A stretch of 64,000 bases of DNA from JACCXG01 sp963836735 (GTDB taxonomy: Bacteria; Acidobacteriota; Vicinamibacteria; Vicinamibacterales; 2-12-FULL-66-21). Below, piece by piece: positions 32,030-41,813 of this stretch (its first letter is position 1; each line of letters begins with the position of its first letter). The translations under genes were made by a program, and so were the position numbers. The stretch is from positions 62,001 through 126,000 of the forward strand of contig CAWIKP010000020.1 in the NCBI GenBank assembly GCA_963836735.1, in the 5' to 3' direction. The notes below the pieces were generated by a model. It saw nothing but the letters and a program-made list of their open reading frames with translations, searched no databases and was not told the DNA's origin.

Positions 32030-32971
32030 TCATTCCCTGCTCAGAGACACATTGAGCGACGTCGTGTCCCCCCGGCGGACTCTGACTTCCGCGTTGTAGA
32101 CCCGATAGCCATCTTTCCTCACGGTGACCCGGTGCATGCCGTCGGCGAGCTGCAACGTGAGGCTGCCGGCCTCCGGCGACTGCCAGGCCTCGCCGTCGAC
32201 GATCACCTCTGCGTCGACGGGCTGGACGCGCATGGACAGGGAGCCGTATTCGCCGGACTCGGCGCCGCGCCGCGGTGAAGGCACCGGATCGCCAGGTCGA
32301 TGCTGAACCTCTGGCGGCGGGTAATCGTCGCGCGACACGCGTGGGGACGTCCGCGCGGGTGGCGGGACGGGTCGCGGGTCGTCCGGCTGGCCGGCGGCGA
32401 GCGGCTGCATGACGTGTTCGATACGCAGCGTCGCGCCGGGCCGGAACAGCACGTTCTGCCGGAATGTCTGGTACCCCTTCAGATAAACCGTCAGATCGTG
32501 TTCTCCGGGCGCCACGTTCAGGCGCTGTGCCCAGCCGTCGAAGTCATCCACCGCTCCGACGAAATGGCCGTCGATGAACACCTCGGCATGCCGGGGCTGA
32601 ACCTGGATCCGCGCCGAGCCGCCGTAGTCCCAGTAGTAGGCAGGAGACGGATAGGGGTAAGCAAAGGGGTACGGATACGGATAAGCGTACGGATAACCGT
32701 AGTAGGGATACCCGAACGCGCCGTACCAGCCGAGCGAGCCGTACCAGCCGAAGCCCACTGACAGCCCGAACGCCGGCCCGTAATAGTACGGCCGGTAGGA
32801 GCCGTAGTAGGGCCTGTAATAACCGTAATAGTAGGGTCGCGCGTTCACATACCCGCCATGATTGACCGGTGGACGCGGGACGGCCCGGTGCTGCGCAGAC
32901 AGGTCCGCCGGCGCGACTGCAGGTGCAGCGATTGCGGCGAGCAGAATGAGGGACCGTGTTGTTGACTTCAC
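32030..32971 (-). CDS. Tyr-rich secreted protein with two PEGA domains
   Basis: 313 residues. A signal peptide (MKSTTRSLILLAAIAAPAVA) is followed by a strongly Tyr/Pro/Gly-rich region (about residues 38-115, PYYYGYYRPYYGSYRPYYYG and YPYAYPYPYPFAYPYP) and a first PEGA domain (ARIQVQPRHAEVFIDGHFVG, LKGYQTFRQNV). After a Pro-rich linker comes a second PEGA domain (LSMRVQPVDAEVIVDGEAWQ, RVTVRKDGYRVYNAEV). PEGA domains are short beta modules found in surface proteins. Probably a periplasmic or surface protein; partner unknown. The frame is intact. Confidence 0.88.
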   Translation of the reverse strand: MKSTTRSLILLAAIAAPAVAPADLSAQHRAVPRPPVNHGGYVNARPYYYGYYRPYYGSYRPYYYGPAFGLSVGFGWYGSLGWYGAFGYPYYGYPYAYPYPYPFAYPYPSPAYYWDYGGSARIQVQPRHAEVFIDGHFVGAVDDFDGWAQRLNVAPGEHDLTVYLKGYQTFRQNVLFRPGATLRIEHVMQPLAAGQPDDPRPVPPPARTSPRVSRDDYPPPEVQHRPGDPVPSPRRGAESGEYGSLSMRVQPVDAEVIVDGEAWQSPEAGSLTLQLADGMHRVTVRKDGYRVYNAEVRVRRGDTTSLNVSLSRE

Positions 32972-33158
32972 CTGAACCTCCCCTACGAAACGAACATCAG
33001 CTCAGGAGCAATGACAGTGCCACGGATCGAGGCCGGAGTTTCGCGCGTGGGCCGGGCGCGGACCGTCCGATCCGGTGAACATCCGTGATCTCCGATGGAC
33101 AGTTCACACTGCACGGTTTCTCACGAGACCGAAGATGCGCTCATAGAATAAGCCCATC

Positions 33159-34532
33159 GTGTCGTCCAGTCGCAGCGAGACCGCTGCAACAGCTGTAACA
33201 AAAGGGCCGCGGCCCATCGTGGCGCTGCGGACGCTGGTCGCGCTGGTCCTCATCGGATTCATCACCCACAGCACCAACGCCGGCTCGGGCGACGAGCCCC
33301 ACTACCTGGCGATCGCGCACTCGATCGCATTCGATCGCGATCTGGATCTCGCGAACAACTACGGTCCGAGCGAACCATTGATCGCCGGCGGCGGCTTGAC
33401 CCCGGAAAATCATGTTCAGTCGGGCGCAGGGGGCGTTGGCCGTCCCGTACACGACGTCGGCCTGCCACTTCTGTTTGCACCGGTCGCCCGGGTTTTGAGG
33501 CCCCTTGCGGCGTGGCTGTCGGTAACCGTGCCGGAACCACTGATGCGGCGGGCCAAGCTCACCCCCACGGTGCTCTATCGTCACTTGATCAGCCTCGTCA
33601 TGATTGCGGTCGCCTGCTGGATGGCGGGCGTGCTGTTCGAGACCTGCCTCGAGCTGGGCGCATCGACGAGGACTGCGTTCGCCACGACGTTGATCACAGT
33701 CCTGTCGCCGCCGCTGCTCGTCCACTCGACGCTGTTCTTCACCGAGCTGCCGTCGGCCGCGGTCGCGCTGTTCGTCTTCCGGCGCACGCACACAGCCCTG
33801 CCTGCATCTCCGCGCGGCTGGCTGCTCGTGGGCGTCGCGATCGGACTGCTGGTGCTGCTGCACGTGCGCAACGCGGGCCTCGCGATCGCGCTGGCGGTGC
33901 TCGCGTTTCGTGCGGCCGGCAGTCGAGCAGGCTGGCACCCGGCGGTGGCGTCACTTGCCGGCGCTGCGGTGCTGCTGCTCGTGCGCACCGGCATCAACCA
34001 TCTGTTCTGGGGCACGTGGGTGACGACGCCGCACGCAGCGCTCGGCCGGGCGGCCGGAGTCGCCGCCACGGCGCGTGAGGCAGCGATCCGGTTTACCGGG
34101 ATCACGATCGACCAGGAGTTCGGCCTGTTGCCGTACGCGCCGATCCTGCTCCTGGTCCCGATCGGGCTCGCCACGATGCGCGACCGTCGGGTGGCGGCCG
34201 CCATCGTCTTTGCCTGCGCGTGCTACATCGCGCCGATCCTGTGGCCGGTGACCAACGTCCACGGCTGGACCGGCGGCTGGAGTCCCGCCGCTCGCTTCAT
34301 GGTCCCCATTGTCCCGCTGCTCGCGCTGGCGCTGCCTTCCGCATTCCGCTGGACCCCGCGGCTCCTGATCGCCGTCCTCGTCGTGCTGCAAATCGGCATC
34401 GACGCTTACATGTGGCAGAACCCGAAGAATCTGTGGAACGACGGGGACGGCGTGGCCGCGGTGTGCAGTCGCGGAGGGATGACGGTGTGCAGATGGCTCC
34501 CAAGCGTGACGACCTGGAATCGCAGTCGCTGA
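33159..34532 (+). CDS. Polytopic membrane protein, GT-C glycosyltransferase-like
   Basis: 457 residues with about ten hydrophobic helices. After the first helix the periplasmic loop contains SGDEPHYLAIAHSI, the Asp-Glu motif with a following His-Tyr typical of GT39-like/GT-C glycosyltransferases that use lipid-linked sugar donors. A W-rich loop near the C-terminus (NVHGWTGGWSPAARFMVP) also fits that fold. The start is GTG at 33159 with a weak ribosome site; a GTG at 33219 is an alternative. The acceptor is unknown and there is no adjacent polysaccharide cluster. Confidence 0.7.
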   Translation: MSSSRSETAATAVTKGPRPIVALRTLVALVLIGFITHSTNAGSGDEPHYLAIAHSIAFDRDLDLANNYGPSEPLIAGGGLTPENHVQSGAGGVGRPVHDVGLPLLFAPVARVLRPLAAWLSVTVPEPLMRRAKLTPTVLYRHLISLVMIAVACWMAGVLFETCLELGASTRTAFATTLITVLSPPLLVHSTLFFTELPSAAVALFVFRRTHTALPASPRGWLLVGVAIGLLVLLHVRNAGLAIALAVLAFRAAGSRAGWHPAVASLAGAAVLLLVRTGINHLFWGTWVTTPHAALGRAAGVAATAREAAIRFTGITIDQEFGLLPYAPILLLVPIGLATMRDRRVAAAIVFACACYIAPILWPVTNVHGWTGGWSPAARFMVPIVPLLALALPSAFRWTPRLLIAVLVVLQIGIDAYMWQNPKNLWNDGDGVAAVCSRGGMTVCRWLPSVTTWNRSR

Positions 34533-34533
34533 A

Positions 34534-34553
34534 CGCCCAGCCCCCAGTCCCCA
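34534..34553. repeat. Single-arm period-7 fragment
   Basis: CGCCCAGCCCCCAGTCCCCA is a three-unit heptamer array (GCCCAGC, CCCCAGT, CCCCACC) just after the membrane protein stop and before the convergent tldE end. I see no inverted partner, so it may be a decayed element. Confidence 0.5.
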
Positions 34554-34594
34554 CCTTCGCGCTTCGCGCTACGGCGGGCAAGCCGAGTCCTGCG

Positions 34595-35925
34595 TCAAAT
34601 CGCGTCGGACGGCGACGTGAACGTGAAGGCAGCCAGCTTGAGCGGAGGCACCATTGACGGCGATCGTCGCTCCGGACGGCCGATGGCCTCGACGTTCCAC
34701 GGCGCCAGCATCGCCAGCACGCTCTGATTGAAGCGGAGGTTCCGCACCGGGTACCGGACCTCACCGTTCTCGATCCACCAGAGGCCATCGCGCGTGAGCC
34801 CGGTCAGGACGATCGTGCGGGGATCGACCAGGCGCACGTACCAGAAGCGCGAGATCAGCAGGCCGCGCTTCATGGTCTTGATCATGTCGTCGACAGCAAC
34901 CGGCGGATCCGTGCTCTCCATGATGTAGTTCACCGGTCCCGGGGTGGGATCGCGCTGACGCTCCCGCCCCCAGAAGCGCGAGGACCGAGATTCTCGAGCA
35001 CACCCCGCCCGATGAGCGACAGCCGCGACGCGGGAACGCCTTCTTCGGTGCTCGGCGCCGCCGGGAGGTCCGCGTGCTTCGGATCGCTGTACAGGTTGAT
35101 GCGCTGGTTGAACAGGGTCTCGCCGACGCGCGTCTTTCCGTCCTTGGCCGAGAATGCACTGCGTCCTTCGTCGGCGGTCCTGGCATCGAAGCTGCCGGCC
35201 AGGAAGCCCACCAAATCGGACACTGCCTGCGGCTCGAGCACGACGGGATAGACGCCCGGCTCGATGCTCTTGGGTTGCTGCGATCGCACCGCCTTGGTCA
35301 CCGCCTGCCCGGCGATTCGCTGTACGTCCAGGCGCGCGAGATCGAAGTGGTCTCCCGCGAAATATCCCGAGCCCGTGCCATCCGCGCTGCGCGCGGTGAG
35401 GCTGAATCTGGCTTCGCTGGATCTGAAGAACCGGCGGTTGCCGTTGGCCGTCGCCGCGGCAACCGCCGACGCGCGTGCGACGTGGAAACCGGCGCCGGTC
35501 ACCTTCGCGGTGCGGCAGGCCGTGAGCGCGGCTTCGAGCGCCGAGGCGCGGGCGGCGGGATCGACGTCAGCGGTCGCCGCGGCGAAGCCGCCGGCGTCAC
35601 CATAGTCGAGTGGTCCCAGCGTCGGCACGTACTCGCGGTGCACCGGCGAGAGGCGGGCGATTTGCACGGCCTCGTCGGCCATGCGCTTCAGCGCGCCGGC
35701 GTCGGCGTCGTTGCCCGCCGCCGAGCCGCGACGCCGCTCGACCCAGACCGTTGCCGTGATGTCGAGGTCCTCGGCTCGACCGCTGGTCGTGATCCGGTTA
35801 TCGGCAAAGCGCGCATGCGACTCGATCGAGCCGCTCACCGAGACCGAGGCATCTTCAGCGCCGGCGGCCTTGGCCTGCGCGAGCACGATCTCGCAGAGAC
35901 GGAGGGCGTCTTCGCGGGTGAGCAT
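34595..35925 (-). CDS. tldE: TldE/PmbA-like protein (one frame break)
   Basis: The start at 35925 overlaps the TldD stop by 1 bp (TGATG). The N-terminus LTREDALRLCEIVLAQAKAAGA and SIESHARFADNRITTSGRAED are typical of the PmbA/TldD fold. The C-terminal part (ISRFWYVRLVDPRTIVLTGLTRDGLWWIENG, FNQSVLAMLAPWNVEAIGRPE) is the usual TldE ending. A break near 34980 separates them; the intervening FWGRERQRDPTPGPVNYI is readable in the second frame. In E. coli TldD and TldE form a heterodimeric metalloprotease in which TldE lacks the catalytic HExxxH, as here. Confidence 0.9.
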
Positions 35926-37493
35926 CAGCTGGCCGTGTTCAGGACCGTGACCCGGCGGAAGCGTGCCGGTGGACACCCGTGGCTCACCGCGTTGGTCTGT
36001 CCGGGCTCGCCCTTGCCATCCGCGGAGGTGCCCCACAGGCGGTAGCTGGCTTTCCCGCCGACGCCATCGCACGCCGCCCAGAAGTCCGGCGTCCGCGACT
36101 GGTAGGCGGTATCCCGCACCATCGCGCCCAGCTTGCCGTTGATGATCTCGCGGATGACGGCTCCCCCGAACTGGAAGTTGTAACGCTGCTGATCGATCGA
36201 CGAGCTGCCCCGGCCGATCACGAACAATCCGCGCTTGATGCCGCTGAAGAGATCGTCGAGCGTGACGTCGGACGAGGCCGGCTCGAGCGACACATTCGGC
36301 ATCCGCGGAAACGGCACGCTCGCCCAGTTGTCCGCGTGCAGGCATCCGTGCGACCGCTGCTGCCCGACGAGCGGCGCGATCTCGCGGGTCGTCTGCCAAT
36401 CGACGAACATCCCCTCGCGCACCAGGTGCCATCGGTCGGCCTTCACACCCTCGTCGTCGAATCCGGTCGTGGCGAGACCGCCGGGCTGCGTGCGATCGCC
36501 GACCAGGTTGACGATGCGGGCGCCGAAGCGGAGCGTCCCGGCATCGGTCGGCTTGATGAAGCTCGTGCCCGCCATGTTCGCTTCCCAGCCCAGCGCGCGA
36601 TCGAGCTCGGTGGAATGGCCGACCGATTCGTGAATGGCCAGGAACAGCTGCGACGGATCGACGACGATGTCGTAAGTCCCGGGGGAGACCGGCTTCGCCT
36701 TCAGCTTCTCGACCGCTTCATGGCCGGCCTTCTCGGCATCGGCCAGCCATGGATAGTCGTCGACGTACTCATAGCCGACCAGCTGGGCGCGATCGACGAC
36801 CGGCCTCGTCTGAAAGTCGCCGGAGGCGCGATCGGCGGCGGTCGTCGTGAACTGCGGATACGTTCGGACGAGTCGCTGCGTAATCCGCGAACCGTCGCTC
36901 GAGGCGAAGAACTTCTGCTCGTCGACGAAGAGCACCTGCGAGTTGACGAAGCTCACCCCGGGCACGGCCAGCGCGGCCTCGTTGAGCTTCATCAGGAACG
37001 CCGTCTTGACGTCCAGCGGGACCTCGAAGGGATCGCGCTTGAATGCACTGGCCCAGGTGGCAACGACCTTGTCGGCGTCGGCCAGGACGACCTTGCGGGT
37101 GGCGAGCCGGGCGTTCGCGCGCGCGATCGCGACCGCCTGGTCCGCGGCGCCGCGAGCCGCGCCGGGTTCGACCCGGTTGGTGGCGGCGAAGCCCCAGGCA
37201 CCGTTCACGAGGACGCGAAGACCGAGGCCGTAGCTCGCCGATCGGGAGACGTTCTGGACCTGCCGCTCACGCGTGGCGATCGACTCCCGGCGGTAGCGGT
37301 TGATGCGGATGTCCGCGTAAGCAGCACCGAGGGCGGCGGCGCGGGCGAGCGCCGCGTCGGCGGCCTCGGCGCGCAGGGCGTCAATCGAGGAGCCCTGCTG
37401 AAACATCTCCGCCCATGCAGGAACCGCGGCGCCGGCCAGCAGAGCGCTTCCCCCGGCGAGGAAGCCGCGTCGAGACAACGGCGGCACTGGCAT
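35925..37493 (-). CDS. tldD: TldD-like metalloprotease subunit with Tat-type signal
   Basis: 522 residues, intact. The start at 37493 gives MPVPPLSRRGFLAGGSALLAGAAVPAWA, a twin-arginine (SRRGFL) leader with hydrophobic core. The protease domain carries HESVGHSTELDRALGWEANMAG (HExxxH zinc motif) and the downstream GCLHADNW / NVSLEPASSDVTLDDLF region, both conserved in TldD. With TldE it unfolds and cleaves peptides, such as microcin B17 precursor and CcdA in E. coli. A Tat leader on TldD combined with no leader on TldE raises the question of where the pair acts; the leader could carry both across by hitchhiking. Confidence 0.92.
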   Translation of the reverse strand: MPVPPLSRRGFLAGGSALLAGAAVPAWAEMFQQGSSIDALRAEAADAALARAAALGAAYADIRINRYRRESIATRERQVQNVSRSASYGLGLRVLVNGAWGFAATNRVEPGAARGAADQAVAIARANARLATRKVVLADADKVVATWASAFKRDPFEVPLDVKTAFLMKLNEAALAVPGVSFVNSQVLFVDEQKFFASSDGSRITQRLVRTYPQFTTTAADRASGDFQTRPVVDRAQLVGYEYVDDYPWLADAEKAGHEAVEKLKAKPVSPGTYDIVVDPSQLFLAIHESVGHSTELDRALGWEANMAGTSFIKPTDAGTLRFGARIVNLVGDRTQPGGLATTGFDDEGVKADRWHLVREGMFVDWQTTREIAPLVGQQRSHGCLHADNWASVPFPRMPNVSLEPASSDVTLDDLFSGIKRGLFVIGRGSSSIDQQRYNFQFGGAVIREIINGKLGAMVRDTAYQSRTPDFWAACDGVGGKASYRLWGTSADGKGEPGQTNAVSHGCPPARFRRVTVLNTAS

Positions 37494-37639
37494 GAGTCCG
37501 CGATTATACGGATAAACGGTTCGCTCGACGTTGGCGTCCCTGTTGGCTCGAGAATGGCTCACGTCGCGTCGCGCATCAGTTCCGCCTCCGGATCGTCGTT
37601 TGCTTCGAAACCAGTAGAACGAAAAGGAGGCCACAACTG

Positions 37640-38092
37640 ATGACCATCGAGAATGCGATCTCTGTCCTCAACAATTTGGTCGAGACGTGCAAGGACGGCG
37701 AGAAGGGCTTCAAGACGGCTGCCGAAGGGCTCACTGCTCCAGACATAAAGAACAGGTTTCTGCAGTACTCACGCGAGCGTGCGCAGATGACCAGCGAGCT
37801 GCAGGCCGAGGTGCGCCGTCTCGGCGGCGACCCCGAGCGCAGCGGCAGCATGGCCGGCGCGCTGCATCGCGGCTGGCTCGACATCAAGTCGATCGTCACC
37901 GGCAAGGACGATCACGCGATCCTCGCCGAGGCCGAGCGCGGTGAAGACGTCGCGAAGAACGCCTACGAGAGCGCGTTGCAGGAGCCGTTGCCGGCGTCGG
38001 CCGAGATGCTGGTGCAGCAGCAGGCGACGAAGGTCCGCCGGGCGCACGATGATGTGCGCAATCTGCGCGACCGCGAGAAGGTAACCAGGTAA
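37640..38092 (+). CDS. DUF2383 / PA2169-family four-helix-bundle protein
   Basis: 150 residues with a strong ribosome site (AAAGGAGG ending 8 nt before ATG). It begins MTIENAISVLNNLVETCKDGEKGFKTAAEGLTAPDIKNRF and contains ELQAEVRRLGGDPERSGSMAGALHRGWLDIKS and AILAEAERGEDVAKNAYESAL, the signatures of this ferritin-like helical family. Members are linked to stress responses, but the biochemical function is not known. It is divergent from tldD and is followed by a clear terminator. Confidence 0.9.
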   Translation: MTIENAISVLNNLVETCKDGEKGFKTAAEGLTAPDIKNRFLQYSRERAQMTSELQAEVRRLGGDPERSGSMAGALHRGWLDIKSIVTGKDDHAILAEAERGEDVAKNAYESALQEPLPASAEMLVQQQATKVRRAHDDVRNLRDREKVTR

Positions 38093-38112
38093 CCTCGTTC
38101 GCTGAAATCCCG

Positions 38113-38150
38113 GGACGGGCCTCGAATTCACGTGTGAGGCCCGTCCTTTT
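38113..38150. terminator. Rho-independent terminator
   Basis: An 11-bp perfect stem, GGACGGGCCTC (38113-38123) with GAGGCCCGTCC (38136-38146), has a 12-nt loop and is followed by TTTT. It lies 20 nt after the DUF2383 stop. It could also serve the convergent kinase gene, which ends at 38222, but the T-tract favours the plus strand. Confidence 0.85.
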
Positions 38151-38221
38151 CGTCGTTGCCGCGCGGCATTTCCGCCGGCAGGAGCGATGACCAGCGCGCG
38201 TCACGCGTGCCGCGTCGAGGT

Positions 38222-40275
38222 TTACAACGCCCGCCGCGCTTCCGCAACTTCCGGCAAACCGGGATCGGCGTCTTTCCACAACTCGAGAAAACGGCGGGGT
38301 ACTCCTGGCGGGCAGCGTCTTTCTGGCCTGCCTTCGTCAGGAGTCGTGCGAGCTCGAGGACGTATCGAGGCTCGAACGCCCCGACCCATTTTTGCCCGGG
38401 CGCGACGGCCAGGAGCCCTCGATAGATACCGATGGCGCCGGTAAAATCTCCGCGGGCGCCTGCGACCCGCGCGGCACCGTCACGGGTCAACGGGCCATTG
38501 AAAATGGCAGAGATGAGGATGGAGGAGGGATCGTGCAGGGGCCTCGAAGGCTGCCCCGCCGAGAATGCCGCCGCCGCGTGCGACAGATCTCCCCGAGCCA
38601 GGCTGATCTCCCCTTCGAGCGTGGAGTGCCAGCAGTTCTCCACTTCGTTGATCCGATTGTATGAAGTAGTTTGCGACCGTAGTGACGACAGCGCGTTCTC
38701 AACGTGGCCGAGCCTCGACTCGGCGATTCCGGTGAGCAGATCCGCTGCGACCAGGTTGACCCTGAGCAGCTCCGGCGGCATCGACCCGAACAGGGTGCGG
38801 GCGGTCTCGACGGCCAGCAGTGCCTGCGCGTATTCGCGCTGCTCGATCGCAATCGCCGCGGACAAGAGGTGGAAGATTCCGGCGTCCCGCTGATTCCCGG
38901 CGGATTCCGCCTCGGTTACTCCCGCAGCGATTGCCTGCCTGGCTTCCCGGTATCTGCCGACCCTGGAAAGAATGGTCGCCTTGATATCTGACTTGGAAGG
39001 ATTGTCGGCGATCGCCTCGTCGAAACGTCCGGCCACGGCCAGCGCCCACGCCCGGCCGTTGTGCGGCCAGCTCGAATCGATCGCAATCGCCCGGGAATAC
39101 GACTCGATGGCTTTGGGAGTGTCGCCCATCGCGAGATACGCGTCGGCCAGGCTGTCGAACGGACTCGCCTCGCGCGGCGCGATGGCCGCGTAGGCCTCGA
39201 ATTCGCGCACGGCCTCCGCGAAGCGGCCGGCGGCGAGCAGCGCACCTCGAGAGCGGCGTGCACCTCGCTCGCGTGCTGGTAGCGATCGTGCCGATCCTGG
39301 GCGAGGCAGCGCTGGATCACCGCGTCGAGGCCGGCCGCTGCCGTCGGCGAGAGCCGCGCAGGCGGCGTATCGAGTATCGCCGCCCGCAGCTCGCCGCCGG
39401 TTTTTGCCGCGAACGGAAGATGTCCCGCGGCCAGCTCGAACAGGACAACGCCGAGGGCCCAGATGTCGGTGCATTCGTCCGCGACCCCGCCCCGCAGCAG
39501 CTCGGGCGCCATGTAGGCGAGCGTGCCGGCGATGGCCTCTTCGGCCGGGCGGGTTCCATCTGATTGAGGGTCTTGTCCGGCACGAGGTGGCACATTGCCG
39601 CGCGCGAGCCCGAAGTCGAGCACCTTTGCACGCCCGTCGGGGGTCACGACCACGTTCGCGCTTTTCAGATCGCGGTGAATCACTCCGTGGCGGTGCGCGT
39701 GGGCGAGCGCATCCGCGATTTGAATCCCGTACCGCACCGCTTTCGACAGCGGCACTCCGGCGGCCCCGATCAACTCGTCGAGCGGCCGGCCCTCGACGTA
39801 CTCCATGACGATGTAGGCCTGACCTTCGAATGCGCCGACCTCGTGCACCGTGCAGATGTGCGGGTGATTGAGCTTCGATGCCTGGCGCGCTTCGTAATGG
39901 AGCGCCCCTTGCCCGTCGCGGCTGCCTCCGTGTACCACTTTCACCGCCACGATTCGCTCGAGTCGCGTGTCGTGGGCGGCATCAGACCTTCCCCATGCCG
40001 CCGACGCCGATCAGCCGCTGAATCTCATAATGAGCGACCACGCGACCGGTGAGCGTTTCGGTGGCAGGCTGCACGGCACGAGCGAGCCCGGCAACCGGCG
40101 ATGCCTCGATGAAGCTGCCAGCCTCTTCGTGCGCACCGAGCAGGCGCTCCACCTCCACCCTGAGCGATTCGTCGAGTCCGCACTGTTCCGCAAGAAAGTC
40201 CGACCGATCCGCTGGAGCGCGTTCAAGCGCCGCGTGAAACAGCTCTTTGACGCGCGGCCATCGCTCGTGAGTCAT
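38222..40275 (-). CDS. Ser/Thr protein kinase with TPR region (three frame breaks)
   Basis: Start MTHERWPRVKELFHAAL at 40275 overlaps the sigma factor stop (ATGA). The N-terminal regulatory helix (LDESLRVEVERLLGAHEEAGSF) precedes a Hanks kinase: IGVGGMGKV (P-loop), AVKVV (Lys), VIHRDLKSANVVV, KVLDFGLA, GTLAYMAPELL and DIWALGVVLFEL. TPRs follow (AGRFAEAVREFEAYAAIAPRE, LADAYLAMGDTPKAIESYSRAI). Breaks near 39985, 39240 and 38305; past the last one the family-typical ending FLELWKDADPGLPEVAEARR reaches a TAA at 38222. The kinase runs into the TPRs with almost no linker or TM, unlike relatives, so sequence may be missing near 39240. Confidence 0.88.
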
Positions 40276-40843
40276 GCTGCGGGCCCGCCGAGCACGGCGT
40301 AGAGCCAGGCCTTGGCAAGCGTCCAATCACGACCGACCGTTGCGGGTGAGATCTGAAGGACTTCGGCGGTCTCGTCGATGGTCAACCCACCAAAAAACCG
40401 CAGTTCGACGACCCGCGCGTGTTGCGGGTCGACGGCGGCGAGGCGTGTGAGCGCGATATCGAGCTCGAGCAGATCGACGTCGGTCCCGGGACTGACAACG
40501 ACGGCGTCGTCGAGCGAAAGCGGCCGCTCACCGGAGCCCCGCTTCGAGGCGCCGTGCGCCCGCGCATGGTCGACCAGGATCCGGCGCATCAGCTGCGCCG
40601 CGATGCCGAAGAAGTGCGCGCGACTCTGCCACTGCACGTCGCGCTGATCGACCAGCCTCAGGAACGCCTCGTGAACCAGGGCGGTGGCCTGCAAGTGTGA
40701 TCGGGCCGTTCGCGGCGAAGGTAGGCAGCCGCGAGGCGTCTCAGCTCACCATAAATCGCGGGCAGCAGCTCCTCGAGCGCATCCTGCCGCCCGACGCGCC
40801 ACTGCTGAAGCAAACGGGTGACCTCCCCGCGGGGACTGTCCAT
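40272..40843 (-). CDS. ECF-type RNA polymerase sigma factor (one frame break)
   Basis: Region 2 reads GEVTRLLQQWRVGRQDALEELLPAIYGELRRLAAAYLRRERPDHT, then ALVHEAFLRLVDQRDVQWQSRAHFF; region 4 has ARVVELRFFGGLTIDETAEVLQISPATVGRDWTLAKAWL. This is the sigma subgroup that in Acidobacteria and Planctomycetes is encoded next to Ser/Thr kinases. A break near 40695 separates the first ~50 residues; repair gives PDHT-LQATALVHEAF. It overlaps the kinase gene by 4 bp, and the expected logic is kinase-controlled sigma activity, though its regulon is not visible here. Confidence 0.93.
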
Positions 40844-41059
40844 GGTGTTCCGATCGGAAGGATACCCGTTTCAGGTCCAACGGCCTCCGAACAGTCGTGC
40901 GTCGGATCCGGCACCGCGACGGCCCTCTCCTCCATTAACGCGTAAAGCCGGTCAACTTTCACTCACCCGGCAGATCTGCCAGGCCCGGATGGATGCCGGC
41001 GCGCTTCGTGAGTGAGTCCGTCGGCGATTTGCGCGTGAGCAGGTGGAGGACACACGACG

Positions 41060-41701
41060 ATGTCGAGACTCGTGGCTTTCGCCGCTCTCCTGACCATACC
41101 CGCCGGCCTGTCGGCGCAAGCCCCGGATGCGGCCGGCGTTCCCGCAATCACTGTCCGTGTGTATCAGAGCTCCGTGCCGGCCGGGGAATTCCGGGATGCG
41201 CGCCACCTCACGACGCAGATCCTCGGCGCGGCCGGAGTCGCGGTGCTGTGGCTCGACTGCCATCCGGGCAGTGGGGATCCGACGCCGGTCCCAGTCGATT
41301 GCGGTCGACCAGCTGGCCCGAACGAGCTGATCCTCAACGTTGTCCCGACCGTCCGCGGCTACGGATCCGGAAACGAACAGGCCCTGGGAACCGCCTTGAT
41401 CGACCCCGTCGCCGGCGCCGGAACCGTTGCCACGGTCGACGCCGATCGCGTTGCGACTCTGGCCCGTGATGCCCTCACGAGCCGCGTCGATCTGCTGGCC
41501 CGGGCGATGGCTCACGAGATCGGACATCTGCTGTTGGGGACGACCCGGCACGCGCCGGCCGGTCTCATGCGGGCCGTGTTCTCGCGCGACGAGCTCCGCC
41601 GGCATGCGGCGCGAGACTGGCTGTTCTCGCAGGGTGAAGCGATGGCCATGCAGCACGCGCTCGTGCGCCGCGCGCATGGCAACGCAATCGCCAGTCGCTA
41701 A
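41060..41701 (+). CDS. Small secreted metzincin-like zinc protease
   Basis: 213 residues. ATG preceded by GGTGGAGG. Signal peptide MSRLVAFAALLTIPAGLSAQ. The mature protein has the zinc-binding signature AMAHEIGHLLLGTTRHAPAGLM (HExxHxxGxxxH-like spacing with a downstream Met), resembling the metzincin helix plus Met-turn in a very small scaffold. Two Cys residues (WLDC, VDCG) could form a disulphide. I recognise this as a recurrent acidobacterial family but not a characterised one. It is divergent from the sigma/kinase pair. Confidence 0.78.
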   Translation: MSRLVAFAALLTIPAGLSAQAPDAAGVPAITVRVYQSSVPAGEFRDARHLTTQILGAAGVAVLWLDCHPGSGDPTPVPVDCGRPAGPNELILNVVPTVRGYGSGNEQALGTALIDPVAGAGTVATVDADRVATLARDALTSRVDLLARAMAHEIGHLLLGTTRHAPAGLMRAVFSRDELRRHAARDWLFSQGEAMAMQHALVRRAHGNAIASR

Positions 41702-41711
41702 TCCATAGTTC

Positions 41712-41776
41712 GGAGAGCCCCAACCCGAACCCCGAGCCCCCCGCGCCCAGCCCCGAGTCCGCAGTCTTCCGGCCCA
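41712..41776. repeat. Single-arm period-7 repeat
   Basis: After the protease stop, a run of degenerate heptamers (CCCCAAC, CCGAACC, CCGAGCC, CCCAGCC, CCGAGTC, CGCAGTC) extends about 60 bp. It resembles the C-rich arms of the inverted elements, but no matching G-rich arm follows. Confidence 0.65.
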
Positions 41777-41790
41777 ACGGTTAGCGATTA

Positions 41791-41808
41791 GCGATGGGGT
41801 ACCATCGC
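41791..41808. promoter_or_regulatory. 18-bp palindrome just upstream of the Nramp-fold gene
   Basis: GCGATGG-GGTA-CCATCGC is a perfect 7-bp inverted repeat centred 14 nt before the transporter ATG at 41814. Its size and place fit an operator for a dimeric regulator or a 5' UTR hairpin over the ribosome site. Regulator identity is not deducible. Confidence 0.35.
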
Positions 41809-41813
41809 AACGC

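Noticed and set aside
35979..37640. Antisense open frame over tldD
   Set aside because: Fully covered by the TldD gene with Tat leader and HExxxH; shadow.
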